A DNA stretch of 64,000 nucleotides from Sphingomonas sp. CL5.1 (GCF_013344685.1 NZ_CP050137.1:3031001-3095000); one strand, 5' to 3'; shown: positions 53,303-62,955, counted from the first letter of the stretch. Program-made: numbers and translations. Notes: a model not told the origin generated them from the letters alone.

Positions 53303-54477
53303 GCGGCAGTCCCCTCCGTTCGGGTCATCTTGAGCCTGCCGCCCTGAACCGCGAAGCCGAGTCGGCCCTCGACCAGATCTAGCGCGTCATGCCCGAACTG
53401 ATCGTAGCGCCAACCGTCGAGAATCGCGAGACCCTCGCGCTGCCCGGCGGCCAGCGCCTCCAGCTCGTCGCTGCGCGCGAGCAGGCGCGGCGCCACGTCG
53501 ATATCGCGCGCGCGAATCTTGAGCAGCAGCTTGAGCAGGTCCGCGACCAGCGAGCCTTCCTTGCCCAGCCCCGGCTTGCGATCGTCGCGCGGCGGCATCT
53601 CGGCGGCGGAGAGCGGCTGCGCCTCCGCGATGGCGGTCATCAGGCGCTTGCCGATGTCGTTCGACGCCCATGTCGCGGAAAGCCCGCGCACCTTCGACAG
53701 GTCGACCTGCTTCTTCGGCGGGTGGCCGGCAAGGTCCGCCAGCGTCTCGTCCTTGACGATGCGGCCGCGCGGCAAATCCTTGCTCCGCGCCTCCAGTTCG
53801 CGCCAGCGGGCGATCGCCTTCAGCCGCCCCAGCACCTCGGGCTTGCGGCCGGAGACGCGGACGCGTTTCCATGCGAGGTCCGGATCGTTGGCATAATTCG
53901 CCGGATCGGCCAGCCGTTCCATCTCCTGATCGAGCCACGCGCCGCGCCCGGTTTTCTTGAGGCGCTCCAGCATCCGCGGGAATATCTTCGACAGATGCGT
54001 GACGTCGCCGATGGCGTAATCCACCTGCCGCTGATCGAGCGGCCGCCGCGACCAGTCCGTGAAGCGCGCGCCCTTGTCGATCTGGATGCCGAGCCAGCTG
54101 TCGACGAGGTTGGAATAGCCGATCTGTTCGCCTTGCCCCAGCGCCATCGCGGCGACCTGCGTGTCGAACAGCGGATGCGGGGTCTTGCCGGTGAGGTTGT
54201 AGATGATCTCGATATCCTGCCCGCCGGCATGGAATACCTTCAGCACCTCCTCGTTATCGACCAGCAGGTCGAGCAGCGGCGTCATGTCCAGCCCCGGCGC
54301 CTTGGGGTCGATCGCGGCCGCCTCCTCGGTATCGGCGATCTGGATCAGGCACAGCTCCGGCCAATAGGTGCTCTCGCGCATGAATTCGGTATCGACGCAG
54401 ATGAAGGGGGCGTCGGCGAGGCGGGCGCAGAGATTGGCGAGCGTCGCGCTGTCGGTGATCAATGGGTGAACGTGCAT
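53299..54477 (-). CDS. rnd: Ribonuclease D
   Basis: A 392-aa 3'-to-5' exoribonuclease for tRNA and stable RNA processing. DEDDy exonuclease residues: Asp/Glu in CVDTEFMRE, Asp in FHAGGQDIEIIYN, and Tyr/Asp in QVDYAIGDVTHL. The HRDC-like region spans about 205-290 (RLKAIARWRELEARSKDLPRG is the boundary helix). ATG at 54477 (MHVHPLITD) is preferred to a GTG seven codons earlier. It is divergent from aspS. The C-terminal half is longer than average but intact. Confidence 0.94.
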   Translation of the reverse strand: MHVHPLITDSATLANLCARLADAPFICVDTEFMRESTYWPELCLIQIADTEEAAAIDPKAPGLDMTPLLDLLVDNEEVLKVFHAGGQDIEIIYNLTGKTPHPLFDTQVAAMALGQGEQIGYSNLVDSWLGIQIDKGARFTDWSRRPLDQRQVDYAIGDVTHLSKIFPRMLERLKKTGRGAWLDQEMERLADPANYANDPDLAWKRVRVSGRKPEVLGRLKAIARWRELEARSKDLPRGRIVKDETLADLAGHPPKKQVDLSKVRGLSATWASNDIGKRLMTAIAEAQPLSAAEMPPRDDRKPGLGKEGSLVADLLKLLLKIRARDIDVAPRLLARSDELEALAAGQREGLAILDGWRYDQFGHDALDLVEGRLGFAVQGGRLKMTRTEGTAA

Positions 54478-54544
54478 ATGTCGCGCCCATAGCTCCACGC
54501 GCGCGCCTTGACAAAGAGGGGATGGAAGGGGAGGGCGCCGCGCT

Positions 54545-56374
54545 ATGACACAGATGCACGCTTATCGTTCCCACACCTGCGCCCAGCTTGCCGCCGCGAA
54601 CGTCGGGGAGGCCGTCCGCCTTTCCGGCTGGGTCCACCGCAAGCGCGATCATGGCGGCGTGCTGTTCGTCGATCTGCGCGATCATTACGGCATCACGCAG
54701 ATCGTCGCGGACAGCGATTCGCCCGCGCTGCCGGTGCTGGAATCGCTGCGCGCCGAATCGGTGGTGACGATCGACGGCAATGTGAAGAAGCGTTCCGACG
54801 CCACGATCAACCCGAACCTCGCGACCGGCGAGATCGAGGTGTTCGCGACCGGCGTGACCGTCCAGTCGATGGCGCAGGAGCTGCCGATGCCGGTGGCGGG
54901 CGAGGCGGAATATCCCGAGGAGATCCGCCTGCGCTATCGCTTCCTCGACCTGCGTCGCGAGACGCTGCACGCGAACATCATGCTGCGCTCGTCGGTGATC
55001 GCCTCGATCCGGCGGCGGATGATCGACCAGGGCTTCACCGAGTTCCAGACGCCGATCCTCACCGCCTCCAGCCCGGAAGGCGCGCGCGACTATCTGGTGC
55101 CGAGCCGCGTCCACCCCGGCAAGTTCTACGCGCTGCCGCAGGCGCCGCAGATGTTCAAGCAGCTGCTGATGGTCGCCGGCTTCGACCGTTATTTCCAGAT
55201 CGCGCCGTGCTTTCGCGACGAGGATGCGCGCGCGGATCGTAGCCCAGGCGAATTCTACCAGCTCGATTTCGAGATGAGCTACGTCACGCAAGAGGACGTG
55301 TTCGCCGCGATCGAGCCGGTGCTGCATGGCGTGTTCGAGGAGTTCGCCGACTGGCAGGGCAAGGGCCGCAGCGTGTCGCCGCTGCCGTTCCGCCGCATCC
55401 CGTACCGCGAATCGATGCTGAAATACGGCAACGACAAGCCGGACCTGCGCAACCCGATCCTGATTTCGGACGTATCGGCGCATTTCGCCGGCTCCGGCTT
55501 CGGCCGCTTCGCCTCGATCGTGGAGGCGGGCGACGTGGTGCGCGCGATCCCCGCGCCGAAAACCGCCGAGAAGTCGCGCAAATTCTTCGACGACATGAAC
55601 GCCTGGGCACAGTCGGAGGGCTTCGCGGGCCTCGGCTATGCCACACGCAAGCAGGGCGAATGGGGCGGCCCGATCGCCAAGAACCACGGCGAGGACAAGA
55701 TGAACGCGCTGGCCGACGCGCTCGGCCTCGGCCCGGAGGACGGCATCTTCTTCGCCGCCGGCAAGGAAGCGCAGGCGGCCAAGCTCGCCGGCCTCGCCCG
55801 CACGCGCGTCGGCGAGCAGCTCGACCTGGTCGACCAGAACCGCTTCGAATTCTGCTGGATCGTCGATTTTCCGATGTTCGAATATGATGAGGACGCGAAG
55901 AAGATCGACTTCAGCCACAATCCGTTCAGCATGCCGCAGGGCGAGCTGGAGGCGCTGGAGACGAAGGACCCGCTCGATATCCTCGCCTATCAGTACGATA
56001 TCGTCTGCAACGGCGTCGAATTGTCGTCCGGCGCGATCCGGAACCACCGCCCGGAGATCATGTACAAGGCGTTCGAGATCGCGGGCTATACGCGCGCGGA
56101 CGTCGATACGAATTTCGCCGGCATGATAAATGCGTTCAAGTACGGCGCGCCGCCGCACGGCGGGTCCGCGCCGGGGATCGACCGCATCGTCATGCTGCTC
56201 GCCGACCAGCCGAACATCCGCGAGGTGATCGTCTTCCCGATGACGCAGAAGGCGGAGGACCTCATGATGGGCGCGCCGAGCTTCGTCTCCGCGAAGCAGC
56301 TTCGCGAGCTGAACCTGCGCTCCACGGCGGAGGTGGCGAACGTCGACAAGGCGGTCGCGCCCGACGCGGGCTGA
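54545..56374 (+). CDS. aspS: Aspartyl-tRNA synthetase (probably non-discriminating Asp/Asn)
   Basis: A 609-aa class IIb synthetase. The N-terminal OB-fold contains [16 protein letters not shown]; the His after RD is the residue associated with non-discriminating AspRS, where discriminating enzymes have Leu, so it may also charge tRNA-Asn for GatCAB conversion. Class II motifs: [19 protein letters not shown] (motif 2) and [15 protein letters not shown] (motif 3). The bacterial insertion domain spans about 290-430. ATG at 54545. The window carries tRNA-Asn but no AsnRS gene. Amidotransferase genes are outside. Confidence 0.95.
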   Translation: MTQMHAYRSHTCAQLAAANVGEAVRLSGWVHRKRDHGGVLFVDLRDHYGITQIVADSDSPALPVLESLRAESVVTIDGNVKKRSDATINPNLATGEIEVFATGVTVQSMAQELPMPVAGEAEYPEEIRLRYRFLDLRRETLHANIMLRSSVIASIRRRMIDQGFTEFQTPILTASSPEGARDYLVPSRVHPGKFYALPQAPQMFKQLLMVAGFDRYFQIAPCFRDEDARADRSPGEFYQLDFEMSYVTQEDVFAAIEPVLHGVFEEFADWQGKGRSVSPLPFRRIPYRESMLKYGNDKPDLRNPILISDVSAHFAGSGFGRFASIVEAGDVVRAIPAPKTAEKSRKFFDDMNAWAQSEGFAGLGYATRKQGEWGGPIAKNHGEDKMNALADALGLGPEDGIFFAAGKEAQAAKLAGLARTRVGEQLDLVDQNRFEFCWIVDFPMFEYDEDAKKIDFSHNPFSMPQGELEALETKDPLDILAYQYDIVCNGVELSSGAIRNHRPEIMYKAFEIAGYTRADVDTNFAGMINAFKYGAPPHGGSAPGIDRIVMLLADQPNIREVIVFPMTQKAEDLMMGAPSFVSAKQLRELNLRSTAEVANVDKAVAPDAG

Positions 56375-56428
56375 GCCGCGAATCGAACATGGCTGGCGTC
56401 CGGCCCGCTTTCGCGGCAGGTTGGCGCC

Positions 56429-57199
56429 ATGATTGATCTCGCCGATTACGAAAAGGGCAAGCGCTACAAGGGGCATTACCGCCGCGATCTGGCAGCGCTT
56501 CAGAAGAGGCTGAACCATATCCTCGTCGCGCATATTGTGCATGAGCGGCCGGCGGTGGTGATGCTGGAGGGCTGGGATGCCGCCGGGAAGGGCGGGATCA
56601 TCCAACGCCTTGTGGATACATGGGACCCGCGGCATTTCGAGGTCTACCCGATCTCCGCGCCCACGCCGGAGGAAAAGGCCCATCCGTTCCTCTGGCGCTT
56701 CCGCAAGCACCTTCCGGAGCCGGGCGACATCACGGTGTTCGACCGCAGCTGGTACGGCCGCGTGCTGGTCGAGCGCGTCGAGGGTTTCGCGACTCGCGCG
56801 GAGTGGAAGCGCGCTTACGGCCAGATCAACGATTTCGAGACGCGGCTGATCGATTCGGGCACGACGCTGGTGAAGCTGTTCATCCACGTCGGCCAGAAGG
56901 AGCAGGACAAGCGCCTGCGCGAGCGCCTCGACGATCCGTGGAAGCGCTGGAAGACGGGGCTGGAGGATTATCGCAACCGGGCGAAGCGCGCCGCCTATCT
57001 GGAGGCGATGCACGAGATGTTCGAGCGCACCGATACCGGGGTCGCGCCGTGGCACGTTATCGACGGCAACGACAAGAAAGCGGCGCGAATCGCGGCGCTG
57101 ACCGTGGTGGCGGACGTGCTTTCCGCCAATGTGCCGATGGACCCGCCGGTGCTCGATCCCGAACTGGCGCGGGTGGCGCACGAGGCGCTGGACGGATAG
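56429..57199 (+). CDS. ppk2: Polyphosphate kinase 2 family protein
   Basis: A 256-aa P-loop kinase that moves phosphate between polyphosphate and nucleotides. Walker [10 protein letters not shown] (about 48-56) and Walker [16 protein letters not shown] with the conserved lid module are complete; [14 protein letters not shown] and DDPWKRWK follow the family. A single-domain PPK2 usually uses polyphosphate to phosphorylate ADP or GDP. It follows aspS by 54 bp on the same strand and lies 3.4 kb from ppk1-ppx. Substrate preference is inferred. Confidence 0.93.
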   Translation: MIDLADYEKGKRYKGHYRRDLAALQKRLNHILVAHIVHERPAVVMLEGWDAAGKGGIIQRLVDTWDPRHFEVYPISAPTPEEKAHPFLWRFRKHLPEPGDITVFDRSWYGRVLVERVEGFATRAEWKRAYGQINDFETRLIDSGTTLVKLFIHVGQKEQDKRLRERLDDPWKRWKTGLEDYRNRAKRAAYLEAMHEMFERTDTGVAPWHVIDGNDKKAARIAALTVVADVLSANVPMDPPVLDPELARVAHEALDG

Positions 57200-57221
57200 G
57201 TCGCCCTTCGACGGGCGCGTA

Positions 57222-57854
57222 TCACGCCGCCGGCGCGAACTCTCCGTCCTCGCCCATCACCCACAGCACGCCGCCACGGATCGAGAACCACGCGCCGCGC
57301 AGGGTGAGCCGGCCCTCAGCCTCCGCCTCGCGCACGCAGGGGAAGGTGCGCAAGTTGCTGAGGCTGACGCGCACTGTTTCCAGTTCGAGCTGGTGCGCGG
57401 CTTCCTCGCCCTCGCCATATTCGGCGACGATGCGGTCGCGCGCCTCGTCGAGCATGTCGATCCAGCGCGCGATGAACCCGCCTTCGCCCGGCCGCGCATG
57501 GTGGAAACGGCGGGTGAGCGAGGCATTGACGCCGCCGCACATGCCGTGACCCATCACGACGATGTCCTGGACCTTGAGCTGCGTCACGGCGAATTCCAGC
57601 GCGGCGGAAACGCCGTGGCGCGCCTCGTCGATCTCCAGCGGCGGCACGAGGTTCGAGACGTTGCGCACGACGAATATCTCGCCCGGCGACACATCGAACA
57701 CGGTGGCGGGATCGGTGCGGCTGTCGGAACAGGCGATCACCATCACCTTGGGGCTTTGCCCCTCGGACAGCTCCGCCCATCGATCATGCTGCTCGACCCA
57801 ACCATGTTCACGAAAACGCCGGTAGCCGGCGACGAGATCGGTGAAGTCGGTCAT
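57222..57854 (-). CDS. Beta-class carbonic anhydrase
   Basis: A 210-aa cytoplasmic zinc enzyme interconverting CO2 and bicarbonate. Zinc ligands and catalytic pair: C42, D44 and R46 in ACSDSRTDP, and H103/C106 in [21 protein letters not shown] and the C-terminal [12 protein letters not shown] are typical. ATG at 57854. It is convergent with ppk2 and divergent from lipA, with 54 bp between the two ATGs. Bicarbonate supply could serve CarAB, but no direct link is visible. Confidence 0.95.
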   Translation of the reverse strand: MTDFTDLVAGYRRFREHGWVEQHDRWAELSEGQSPKVMVIACSDSRTDPATVFDVSPGEIFVVRNVSNLVPPLEIDEARHGVSAALEFAVTQLKVQDIVVMGHGMCGGVNASLTRRFHHARPGEGGFIARWIDMLDEARDRIVAEYGEGEEAAHQLELETVRVSLSNLRTFPCVREAEAEGRLTLRGAWFSIRGGVLWVMGEDGEFAPAA

Positions 57855-57872
57855 GGCGCGGCTCTTAGCGCG

Positions 57873-57901
57873 TTGTTTCGCGCGAGGGCAGTCGCTATTT
57901 G
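57873..57901 (+). promoter_or_regulatory. Candidate leaderless promoter of lipA
   Basis: TTGTTT (57873-57878), 17-bp spacer, TATTTG (57896-57901), then 7 nt to the ATG at 57909. The spacing would start transcription at or next to the start codon. No ribosome site precedes lipA. Confidence 0.4.
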
Positions 57902-57908
57902 CCCCCAC

Positions 57909-58826
57909 ATGAACGAAATGTCCCCCGTCGCCGCGCCGCGCCAGCGCAAGCCTGACTGGATTCGCGTCAAGGCGCCGACCTCGACCGGCTTCGCCGAGAC
58001 GAAGCAGCTGATGCGCCGGCTGAACCTCGCCACCGTGTGCGAGGAGGCGGCCTGCCCGAACATCGGCGAGTGCTGGACGAAGAAGCACGCGACGGTGATG
58101 ATCCTGGGCGACACCTGCACCCGCGCCTGCGCCTTCTGCAACGTCAAGACGGGGATGCCGCGCGCGATCGACCCACTGGAGCCGGAGCATGTCGCGGTGG
58201 CGGCGGCCGAGCTGGGGCTGGAGCATATCGTCATCACCTCGGTCGATCGCGACGACTTGCCGGACGGCGGCGCGTCGCAGTTCGTGAAGGTGATCGAGGC
58301 GCTGCGCCGCAACACGCCGAACACGACGATCGAGATCCTCACCCCCGATTTCCGCAACAAGGCGCAAGGAGCGGTCGAGTCGATCGTCGCCGCGCGGCCG
58401 GACGTCTATAACCACAACCTCGAGACCGTCCCACGGCTCTATCCGACGATCCGCCCCGGCGCGCGTTACTACGCGTCGCTGCGCCTGCTGGAGAGCGTGA
58501 AGCGGCACGATCCGTCGATCTTCACCAAGTCCGGCGTGATGCTCGGGCTGGGCGAGGAGCGGCTGGAGGTGCATCAGGTGATGGACGACATGCGCTCCGC
58601 CGACATCGATTTCCTGACGATGGGGCAATATCTCCAGCCGACGCCGCGCCATGCCAAGGTCGCCGATTTCGTCACGCCCAAGGCGTTCGACGCTTATGCC
58701 GCGATCGCGCGGGCCAAGGGCTTCCTGCTGGTCGCCAGCTCGCCGCTGACCCGGTCGAGCTATCACGCGGGCGACGATTTCGCGAAGATGAGGGCGGCGC
58801 GCGAGGCGCAACTTGCCAAGGCATAA
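57909..58826 (+). CDS. lipA: Lipoyl synthase
   Basis: A 305-aa radical-SAM enzyme that inserts two sulfurs into octanoyl groups on lipoyl domains. The auxiliary cluster ligands are C44, C49 and C55 ([12 protein letters not shown]), the radical-SAM cluster C70, C74 and C77 (CTRACAFC), and the conserved C-terminal RSSYHAG serine completes the auxiliary cluster. ATG at 57909 (a second at 57918). Its product would lipoylate E2 proteins such as that at the window start. The next gene starts inside its last 14 bp. Confidence 0.97.
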   Translation: MNEMSPVAAPRQRKPDWIRVKAPTSTGFAETKQLMRRLNLATVCEEAACPNIGECWTKKHATVMILGDTCTRACAFCNVKTGMPRAIDPLEPEHVAVAAAELGLEHIVITSVDRDDLPDGGASQFVKVIEALRRNTPNTTIEILTPDFRNKAQGAVESIVAARPDVYNHNLETVPRLYPTIRPGARYYASLRLLESVKRHDPSIFTKSGVMLGLGEERLEVHQVMDDMRSADIDFLTMGQYLQPTPRHAKVADFVTPKAFDAYAAIARAKGFLLVASSPLTRSSYHAGDDFAKMRAAREAQLAKA

Positions 58827-59304
58827 GGAAACCCGCCGCCTGCCCTATACGCGGGAGCAGATGTTCGATCTGGTCGCGGACGTGGGGCGTTATGCCGAGT
58901 TCCTGCCGTGGGTGGTGGCGATGCGCGTGCGCAGCGACACGCCGACGGAGACGATCGCGGACATGATCGTCGGCTTCAAGGGGCTGCGCGAGACCTTCAC
59001 CTCGCGCGTGGTGAAGGAACGGCCGGCGGCGGTGCATGTCGATTATGTCGACGGGCCGCTGAAGTTCCTGCACAACGACTGGGGCTTCCGCGCCGATGGC
59101 GATGGCTGTTTCGTCGATTTCTCGGTCGATTTCGCCTTCCGCAACCGCGTGTTCGAGGCGATGGCGGGACAGGTGTTCGCCGCCGCGCTGCGCAGGATGA
59201 TCGGCGCGTTCGAGGATCGGGCGGCTGCGCTCTACGGCGTCGGGGGCGCTTCCGGGGAAGGCGACGGCGGCATCAGCAGGTCGAGCGCGCACAGCGCCGC
59301 CTGA
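58813..59304 (+). CDS. Coq10/RatA-type START-like lipid-binding protein
   Basis: A 163-aa protein of the polyketide cyclase/START superfamily. [20 protein letters not shown] and LPWVVAMRV are the hallmark of the Coq10/RatA group; [19 protein letters not shown] and [16 protein letters not shown] complete the helix-grip fold. In alphaproteobacteria the family usually assists ubiquinone function; the RatA toxin role is a less likely alternative. Start is TTG at 58813, overlapping lipA by 14 bp, after GAGGCGCAAC. Its last 73 bp overlap the convergent pncC gene, an unusually long overlap. Confidence 0.85.
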   Translation: MPRHKETRRLPYTREQMFDLVADVGRYAEFLPWVVAMRVRSDTPTETIADMIVGFKGLRETFTSRVVKERPAAVHVDYVDGPLKFLHNDWGFRADGDGCFVDFSVDFAFRNRVFEAMAGQVFAAALRRMIGAFEDRAAALYGVGGASGEGDGGISRSSAHSAA

Positions 59305-59768
59305 AGGCGGATGCGGCCACGGCCGAGATCGCCGAACTGGTGCTTGTCGGCCACCACGTCCGAAGGATCGCCGCCGCGTTCGGCGCGGGCGAAGACGACG
59401 GTGCCGACCGGCTTCTTCTCCGATCCGCCGCCCGGCCCGGCGACGCCGGTGATCGCCACCGCGACATCGGCATGGGTCGCCTCCAGCGCCCCCTGCGCCA
59501 TGCTCCATGCGACCGCGATCGAAACCGCGCCGAACGTCTCGATCACGTCGTTGCTGACGTTGAGCAGCCCGAGCTTGGCGTCGTTGGAATACGTGACGAG
59601 GCTCGCCTCCAGCACGTCCGACGAGCCGGGGATCTCGGTGAGCGCGGCCGCGACCAGCCCGCCGGTGCAGCTTTCCGCGATGGCGATGCGGCGCCCGGCG
59701 GCGCGATTCGCTTCCACCACGCGCGCGGCGGCGGCGATGAGTTCGGGGGGGAGGACACTATCGGTCAT
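59232..59768 (-). CDS. pncC: CinA C-terminal-like nicotinamide-nucleotide amidase (PncC)
   Basis: A 178-aa enzyme that deamidates NMN in NAD recycling. IAIAESCTGGLVAA holds the catalytic Ser/Cys region, followed by SYSNDAKLGLLNV-like sequence, GAVSIAVAWSMAQGA and AITGVAGPGGGSEKKPVGTV, the signature of the family. The N-terminal MoaB-like half of full CinA is absent, as in many proteobacteria. Its ATG overlaps the upstream unknown gene by 4 bp (ATGA). The C-terminal Pro/Ser-rich tail lies in the 73-bp overlap with the Coq10-like gene. Confidence 0.93.
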   Translation of the reverse strand: MTDSVLPPELIAAAARVVEANRAAGRRIAIAESCTGGLVAAALTEIPGSSDVLEASLVTYSNDAKLGLLNVSNDVIETFGAVSIAVAWSMAQGALEATHADVAVAITGVAGPGGGSEKKPVGTVVFARAERGGDPSDVVADKHQFGDLGRGRIRLQAALCALDLLMPPSPSPEAPPTP

Positions 59769-60289
59769 TGGGACACCGTGGGACATACCGGAAGATCGGG
59801 AACGGCGGCAACCTGCTTCCCGCGTACCTTCCTGGCTTTCAGATATTGCAGCGTGGCGACGATGATCCCCGCCGTGTTGCGCGCGGGCAGCGGCTCCAGC
59901 AGCGTCACCAGCCGGTCGATCGTCGGGCAGTCGCCGGGCTGGACATGGCCGACGATCTGCGGCGCGAAGATCGAGGTGAGCAGGGGCCGCGCGTAATCGG
60001 ACTGGAGCAGCATATCGACCGCCGGATCGCTCAGCTTGACGATCGCGGCGCGGGCGGCGGGCCATGCCGAGTCGGCGGCGGCCTCGTAGCGGGCGAGGAA
60101 GGCGCTGTTCGGCCGCCGCACGAGGCTGGCGGGCGGCAGGGCGGTGCAGACGCGCCCCGTCTCGCGGATGATGTCCGGCATGGCGACCAGGGCGATCGCC
60201 TCGGCGTCGGAGGCGGTGAGGCACGGGGCCTGCGCGCTGGCGGCGGCGGGCATGGCGACGAGCGCCAGCAGCGCGGCGAGGCGTCTCAC
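59765..60289 (-). CDS. Secreted protein of unknown function in the ispDF operon
   Basis: A 174-aa protein with a clear signal peptide (MRRLAALLALVAMPAAASAQA) and a helical, Ala/Leu-rich mature part containing four Cys (PCLT, RVCTAL, GDCPTI, PVCPT), which may form two disulfides. Start is GTG at 60289, overlapping the ispDF stop by 4 bp (GTGA), and its stop overlaps the pncC ATG by 4 bp. This triple coupling is striking because its neighbours are cytoplasmic. I do not recognise a family. Confidence 0.75.
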   Translation of the reverse strand: MRRLAALLALVAMPAAASAQAPCLTASDAEAIALVAMPDIIRETGRVCTALPPASLVRRPNSAFLARYEAAADSAWPAARAAIVKLSDPAVDMLLQSDYARPLLTSIFAPQIVGHVQPGDCPTIDRLVTLLEPLPARNTAGIIVATLQYLKARKVRGKQVAAVPDLPVCPTVSQ

Positions 60290-61410
60290 AGCGCGCTTCC
60301 CGGCAGCATCGCGGTGACGACGGCCTGCGCGGCGATGCCCTCGCCGCGGCCGGTGAAGCCGAGGCGCTCGGTGGTGGTGGCCTTCACGCTGATCCGATCG
60401 GCTGAAACCTCCAGAAGTTCCGCGATCCGCGCGCGGATCGCCTCGCGATGCGGGCCGATCTTCGGCGCCTCGCAGATCAGGGTGAGGTCGACGAAGGTGA
60501 CGCGGCCGCCGCGCGCCCGGAGCAGCGAGAGGGCGTGGCGCAGGAATTGCCCCGATTCGGCCCCGCGCCATTGCGGGTCGCTCGGCGGAAAGTGCATCCC
60601 GATATCGCCCGCCGCGATCGTGCCGAGCAGCGCATCGGTGATGGCGTGGAGCGCCACGTCCGCGTCGCTGTGCCCCGACAGGCCCTGATGGTGCGGGATG
60701 AGCACGCCGCCCAGCCACAATCGCTCCCCGTCGGCGAGGCGGTGGACGTCGGAGCCCAGCGCCGAGCGGGTTTCCATGCCCAGCCGCGCCTCGGCGGCGG
60801 CGATGTCGCCCGGCCAGGTGATCTTTTCCAGCATCGCATCGCCCTGCACCAGCGCGACCGATCCGCCAAGCGCGCGGACCATCTGCGCGTCGTCTGTGGC
60901 GTCGCCGCCGGTCCAGCGGCGATGCGCCTCGGCCAGCGATGCGTAGCGGAAAGCCTGCGGCGTCTGCACGCGATGGAGCGATTCGCGCGGCACCGTCTCG
61001 CCATCGTCGCGCACCAGCGTGTCGGCCACCGGCAGCACCGGCACCGCGCCTTCGTGCGAATCGAGCGCGGCGAGCAGCCGGTCGATCACGGCGGCGGGGA
61101 GGAACGGGCGCGCGGCGTCGTGCACCAGGATGCGGTCGGCGCCCGCCAGCGCGGCCAGCCCCGCCGCGACCGACTCGCGGCGTGTCGCCCCGCCGGTGAT
61201 GTATGCCGCGTCGGGCAGCGCCTCGGCGATCAGCGCTTCCTGCCCCGCGCCGATCGCGACCAGCACCGTGTCGATCATCGGATGGCGGCTGAGCGCCGCG
61301 TGGCTCCACGCCAGCATCGCGCGGCCGCCGATCGCGGCATATTGCTTGGGCAGGGCCGCGCCGGTGCGCTCTCCCTTGCCGGCGGCGACGATCAGGGCGA
61401 CGGTCTTCAT
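60286..61410 (-). CDS. ispDF: Bifunctional MEP cytidylyltransferase / MECDP synthase IspDF
   Basis: A 374-aa fusion for two steps of non-mevalonate isoprenoid synthesis. The IspD half (1-215) has VAAGKGERTG, LPKQYA and HDAARPF; the IspF half (about 218-374) has GSDVHRLADG, GHSDADVALHAITDALLG and DIGMHFPPSDP with zinc-binding residues, then KATTTERLGFTGRGEGIAAQA. Fusion is usual in alphaproteobacteria. ATG at 61410. First gene of a coupled operon with a secreted protein and pncC. Confidence 0.97.
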   Translation of the reverse strand: MKTVALIVAAGKGERTGAALPKQYAAIGGRAMLAWSHAALSRHPMIDTVLVAIGAGQEALIAEALPDAAYITGGATRRESVAAGLAALAGADRILVHDAARPFLPAAVIDRLLAALDSHEGAVPVLPVADTLVRDDGETVPRESLHRVQTPQAFRYASLAEAHRRWTGGDATDDAQMVRALGGSVALVQGDAMLEKITWPGDIAAAEARLGMETRSALGSDVHRLADGERLWLGGVLIPHHQGLSGHSDADVALHAITDALLGTIAAGDIGMHFPPSDPQWRGAESGQFLRHALSLLRARGGRVTFVDLTLICEAPKIGPHREAIRARIAELLEVSADRISVKATTTERLGFTGRGEGIAAQAVVTAMLPGSAL

Positions 61411-61462
61411 GGCGCGGCGCCTTAGTCCGGGAGCGGGCGGCGGGCAATGGAAGGGAAAATCC

Positions 61463-61559
61463 GGGGCGGCCAGACAGGGGGAGGGCCGCCCCGTAGTTCA
61501 GGGAACGACCGGGAAAAGGGAGACCCGGCCATCGTCGGCGCGAGGGGACGTCACCGACG
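61463..61559. other. Three hairpins in the divergent gap between ispDF and the MHS transporter gene
   Basis: The 255-bp gap (61411-61665) has stems GGGGCGGCC/GGCCGCCCC (61463-61471 with 61484-61492), CCGGG/CCCGG (61509-61513 with 61524-61528) and CGTCGG/CCGACG (61533-61538 with 61554-61559). Both flanking genes point away, so terminators are not expected; a structured leader or small RNA is possible. Confidence 0.4.
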
Positions 61560-61665
61560 CATTACGGGCTAGGCCCGCGATGTTGCGGGAATGTGTCCGC
61601 GGAGAACGATCGTGTTTCCGCCACGAAATGTTGACGCATCGGCGATCTGCGGGGATGGAAGGCGC

Positions 61666-62955
61666 ATGACATCGGCCGCCTCGACCCGCCGCATCCTGAT
61701 CGCCAGCCTCGTCGGCACGACGGTCGAATTCTATGATTTCTATATCTATGCGACCGCCGCCGCGCTGGTGTTCGGCCCGCTGTTCTTCCCCGCGGAGAGC
61801 GCCTCGGTGCAATTGCTCTCCTCCTATGCCAGCCTCGCGGTGGCGTTCATCGCGCGGCCGGTGGGGGCGTGGGTGTTCGGCCATTATGGCGACCGGATCG
61901 GGCGGAAATCGACGCTGGTCGCCTCGCTGATGCTGATGGGCGGATCGACGCTCGCGATCGCCTTCCTGCCCGTTTACGCGACGATCGGCTGGTGGGCGCC
62001 GCTGCTGCTGTGCGTGCTGCGCTTCGGCCAGGGCTTCGGCCTTGGCGGCGAATGGGGCGGGGCGGCGCTGCTCGCGGTGGAGAACGCCCCGCCGGGATGG
62101 CGCGGCCGCTACGGCATGGTGCCGCAGCTCGGCGCGCCGATCGGCTTCATCGCCGCGAACGGGCTGTTCCTCGTGCTCGGCCTGATGATGACGCCGGCCG
62201 AGTTCATGGCGTGGGGCTGGCGGGTGCCGTTCCTGCTCTCCGTCGTGCTGGTCGGGCTGGGGCTGTGGGTGCGGCTGCGCATCGCCGAGACGCCGGCCTT
62301 CGCGAGGATGCTGGAGGAAGGGCCGCCGCCCGCCGTGCCGATGGGCGAGCTGCTGCGCGATCACTGGCGCGCCGCGCTGGGCGGCACGTTCGGCGCGATC
62401 GCCTGTTTCGCGGTCTATTATATCGCGACCGCCTTCGCGCTCGGCTATGCCACCACGACGCTGGGAATCGACCGGCAGACCTTCCTCGCGCTCCAGCTCG
62501 GCGCGATCCTGTTCATGGCGGTGGGCATCGTGCTTTCGGGCATCTGGGCGGATCGCAGCTCGCCGGCGAACGTGCTGACCTGGGGGTGCATCGGCGCGAT
62601 CCTCGCCGGCTTCCTGCTGGTGCCGGGGCTTGGCTCCGGCTCGCTGGCGACGATCTTCGCCGCGCTGGCCTTCGCGCTGCTGGTAATGGGGTTCGTCTAT
62701 GGCCCGCTCGGGGCGTGGCTGCCGGGGTTGTTTCCGGCGCGCGTGCGCTACACGGGCGTGAGCCTCGCTTTCAACATGGCCGGGATCATCGGCGGCGGGC
62801 TGACCCCGGTGGCCGCGCAATGGCTGTCGCAGCGCGGCGGCGGGGTCGCGGCGGTCGGCCTATATCTGGCGGTGGCGGCGCTGCTGAGCCTGATCGCGCT
62901 GGTCGCGCTGCGCCCGCGACGCGGCGTCGCGCCGATGGTGGTCGAGGGGCCTTAG
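61666..62955 (+). CDS. MHS-family major facilitator (metabolite:proton symporter)
   Basis: A 429-aa inner-membrane carrier with about 12 helices. VGTTVEFYDFYIYATAAALV at the first helix, the motif A loop GHYGDRIGRKSTLVASL, and RFGQGFGLGGEWGGAALLAVE are the signature of metabolite:H+ symporters (ShiA/ProP/KgtP type), which import organic acids, shikimate or betaine-type solutes. Substrate unknown. ATG at 61666 follows GATGGAAGG. It ends 4 bp into the convergent rsmD gene. Confidence 0.92.
   Translation: MTSAASTRRILIASLVGTTVEFYDFYIYATAAALVFGPLFFPAESASVQLLSSYASLAVAFIARPVGAWVFGHYGDRIGRKSTLVASLMLMGGSTLAIAFLPVYATIGWWAPLLLCVLRFGQGFGLGGEWGGAALLAVENAPPGWRGRYGMVPQLGAPIGFIAANGLFLVLGLMMTPAEFMAWGWRVPFLLSVVLVGLGLWVRLRIAETPAFARMLEEGPPPAVPMGELLRDHWRAALGGTFGAIACFAVYYIATAFALGYATTTLGIDRQTFLALQLGAILFMAVGIVLSGIWADRSSPANVLTWGCIGAILAGFLLVPGLGSGSLATIFAALAFALLVMGFVYGPLGAWLPGLFPARVRYTGVSLAFNMAGIIGGGLTPVAAQWLSQRGGGVAAVGLYLAVAALLSLIALVALRPRRGVAPMVVEGP

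Noticed and set aside
58813-59304. RatA-type toxin
   Set aside because: Although related to RatA, the gene has no RatB partner and sits after lipA; a Coq10-type ubiquinone role fits alphaproteobacteria better.
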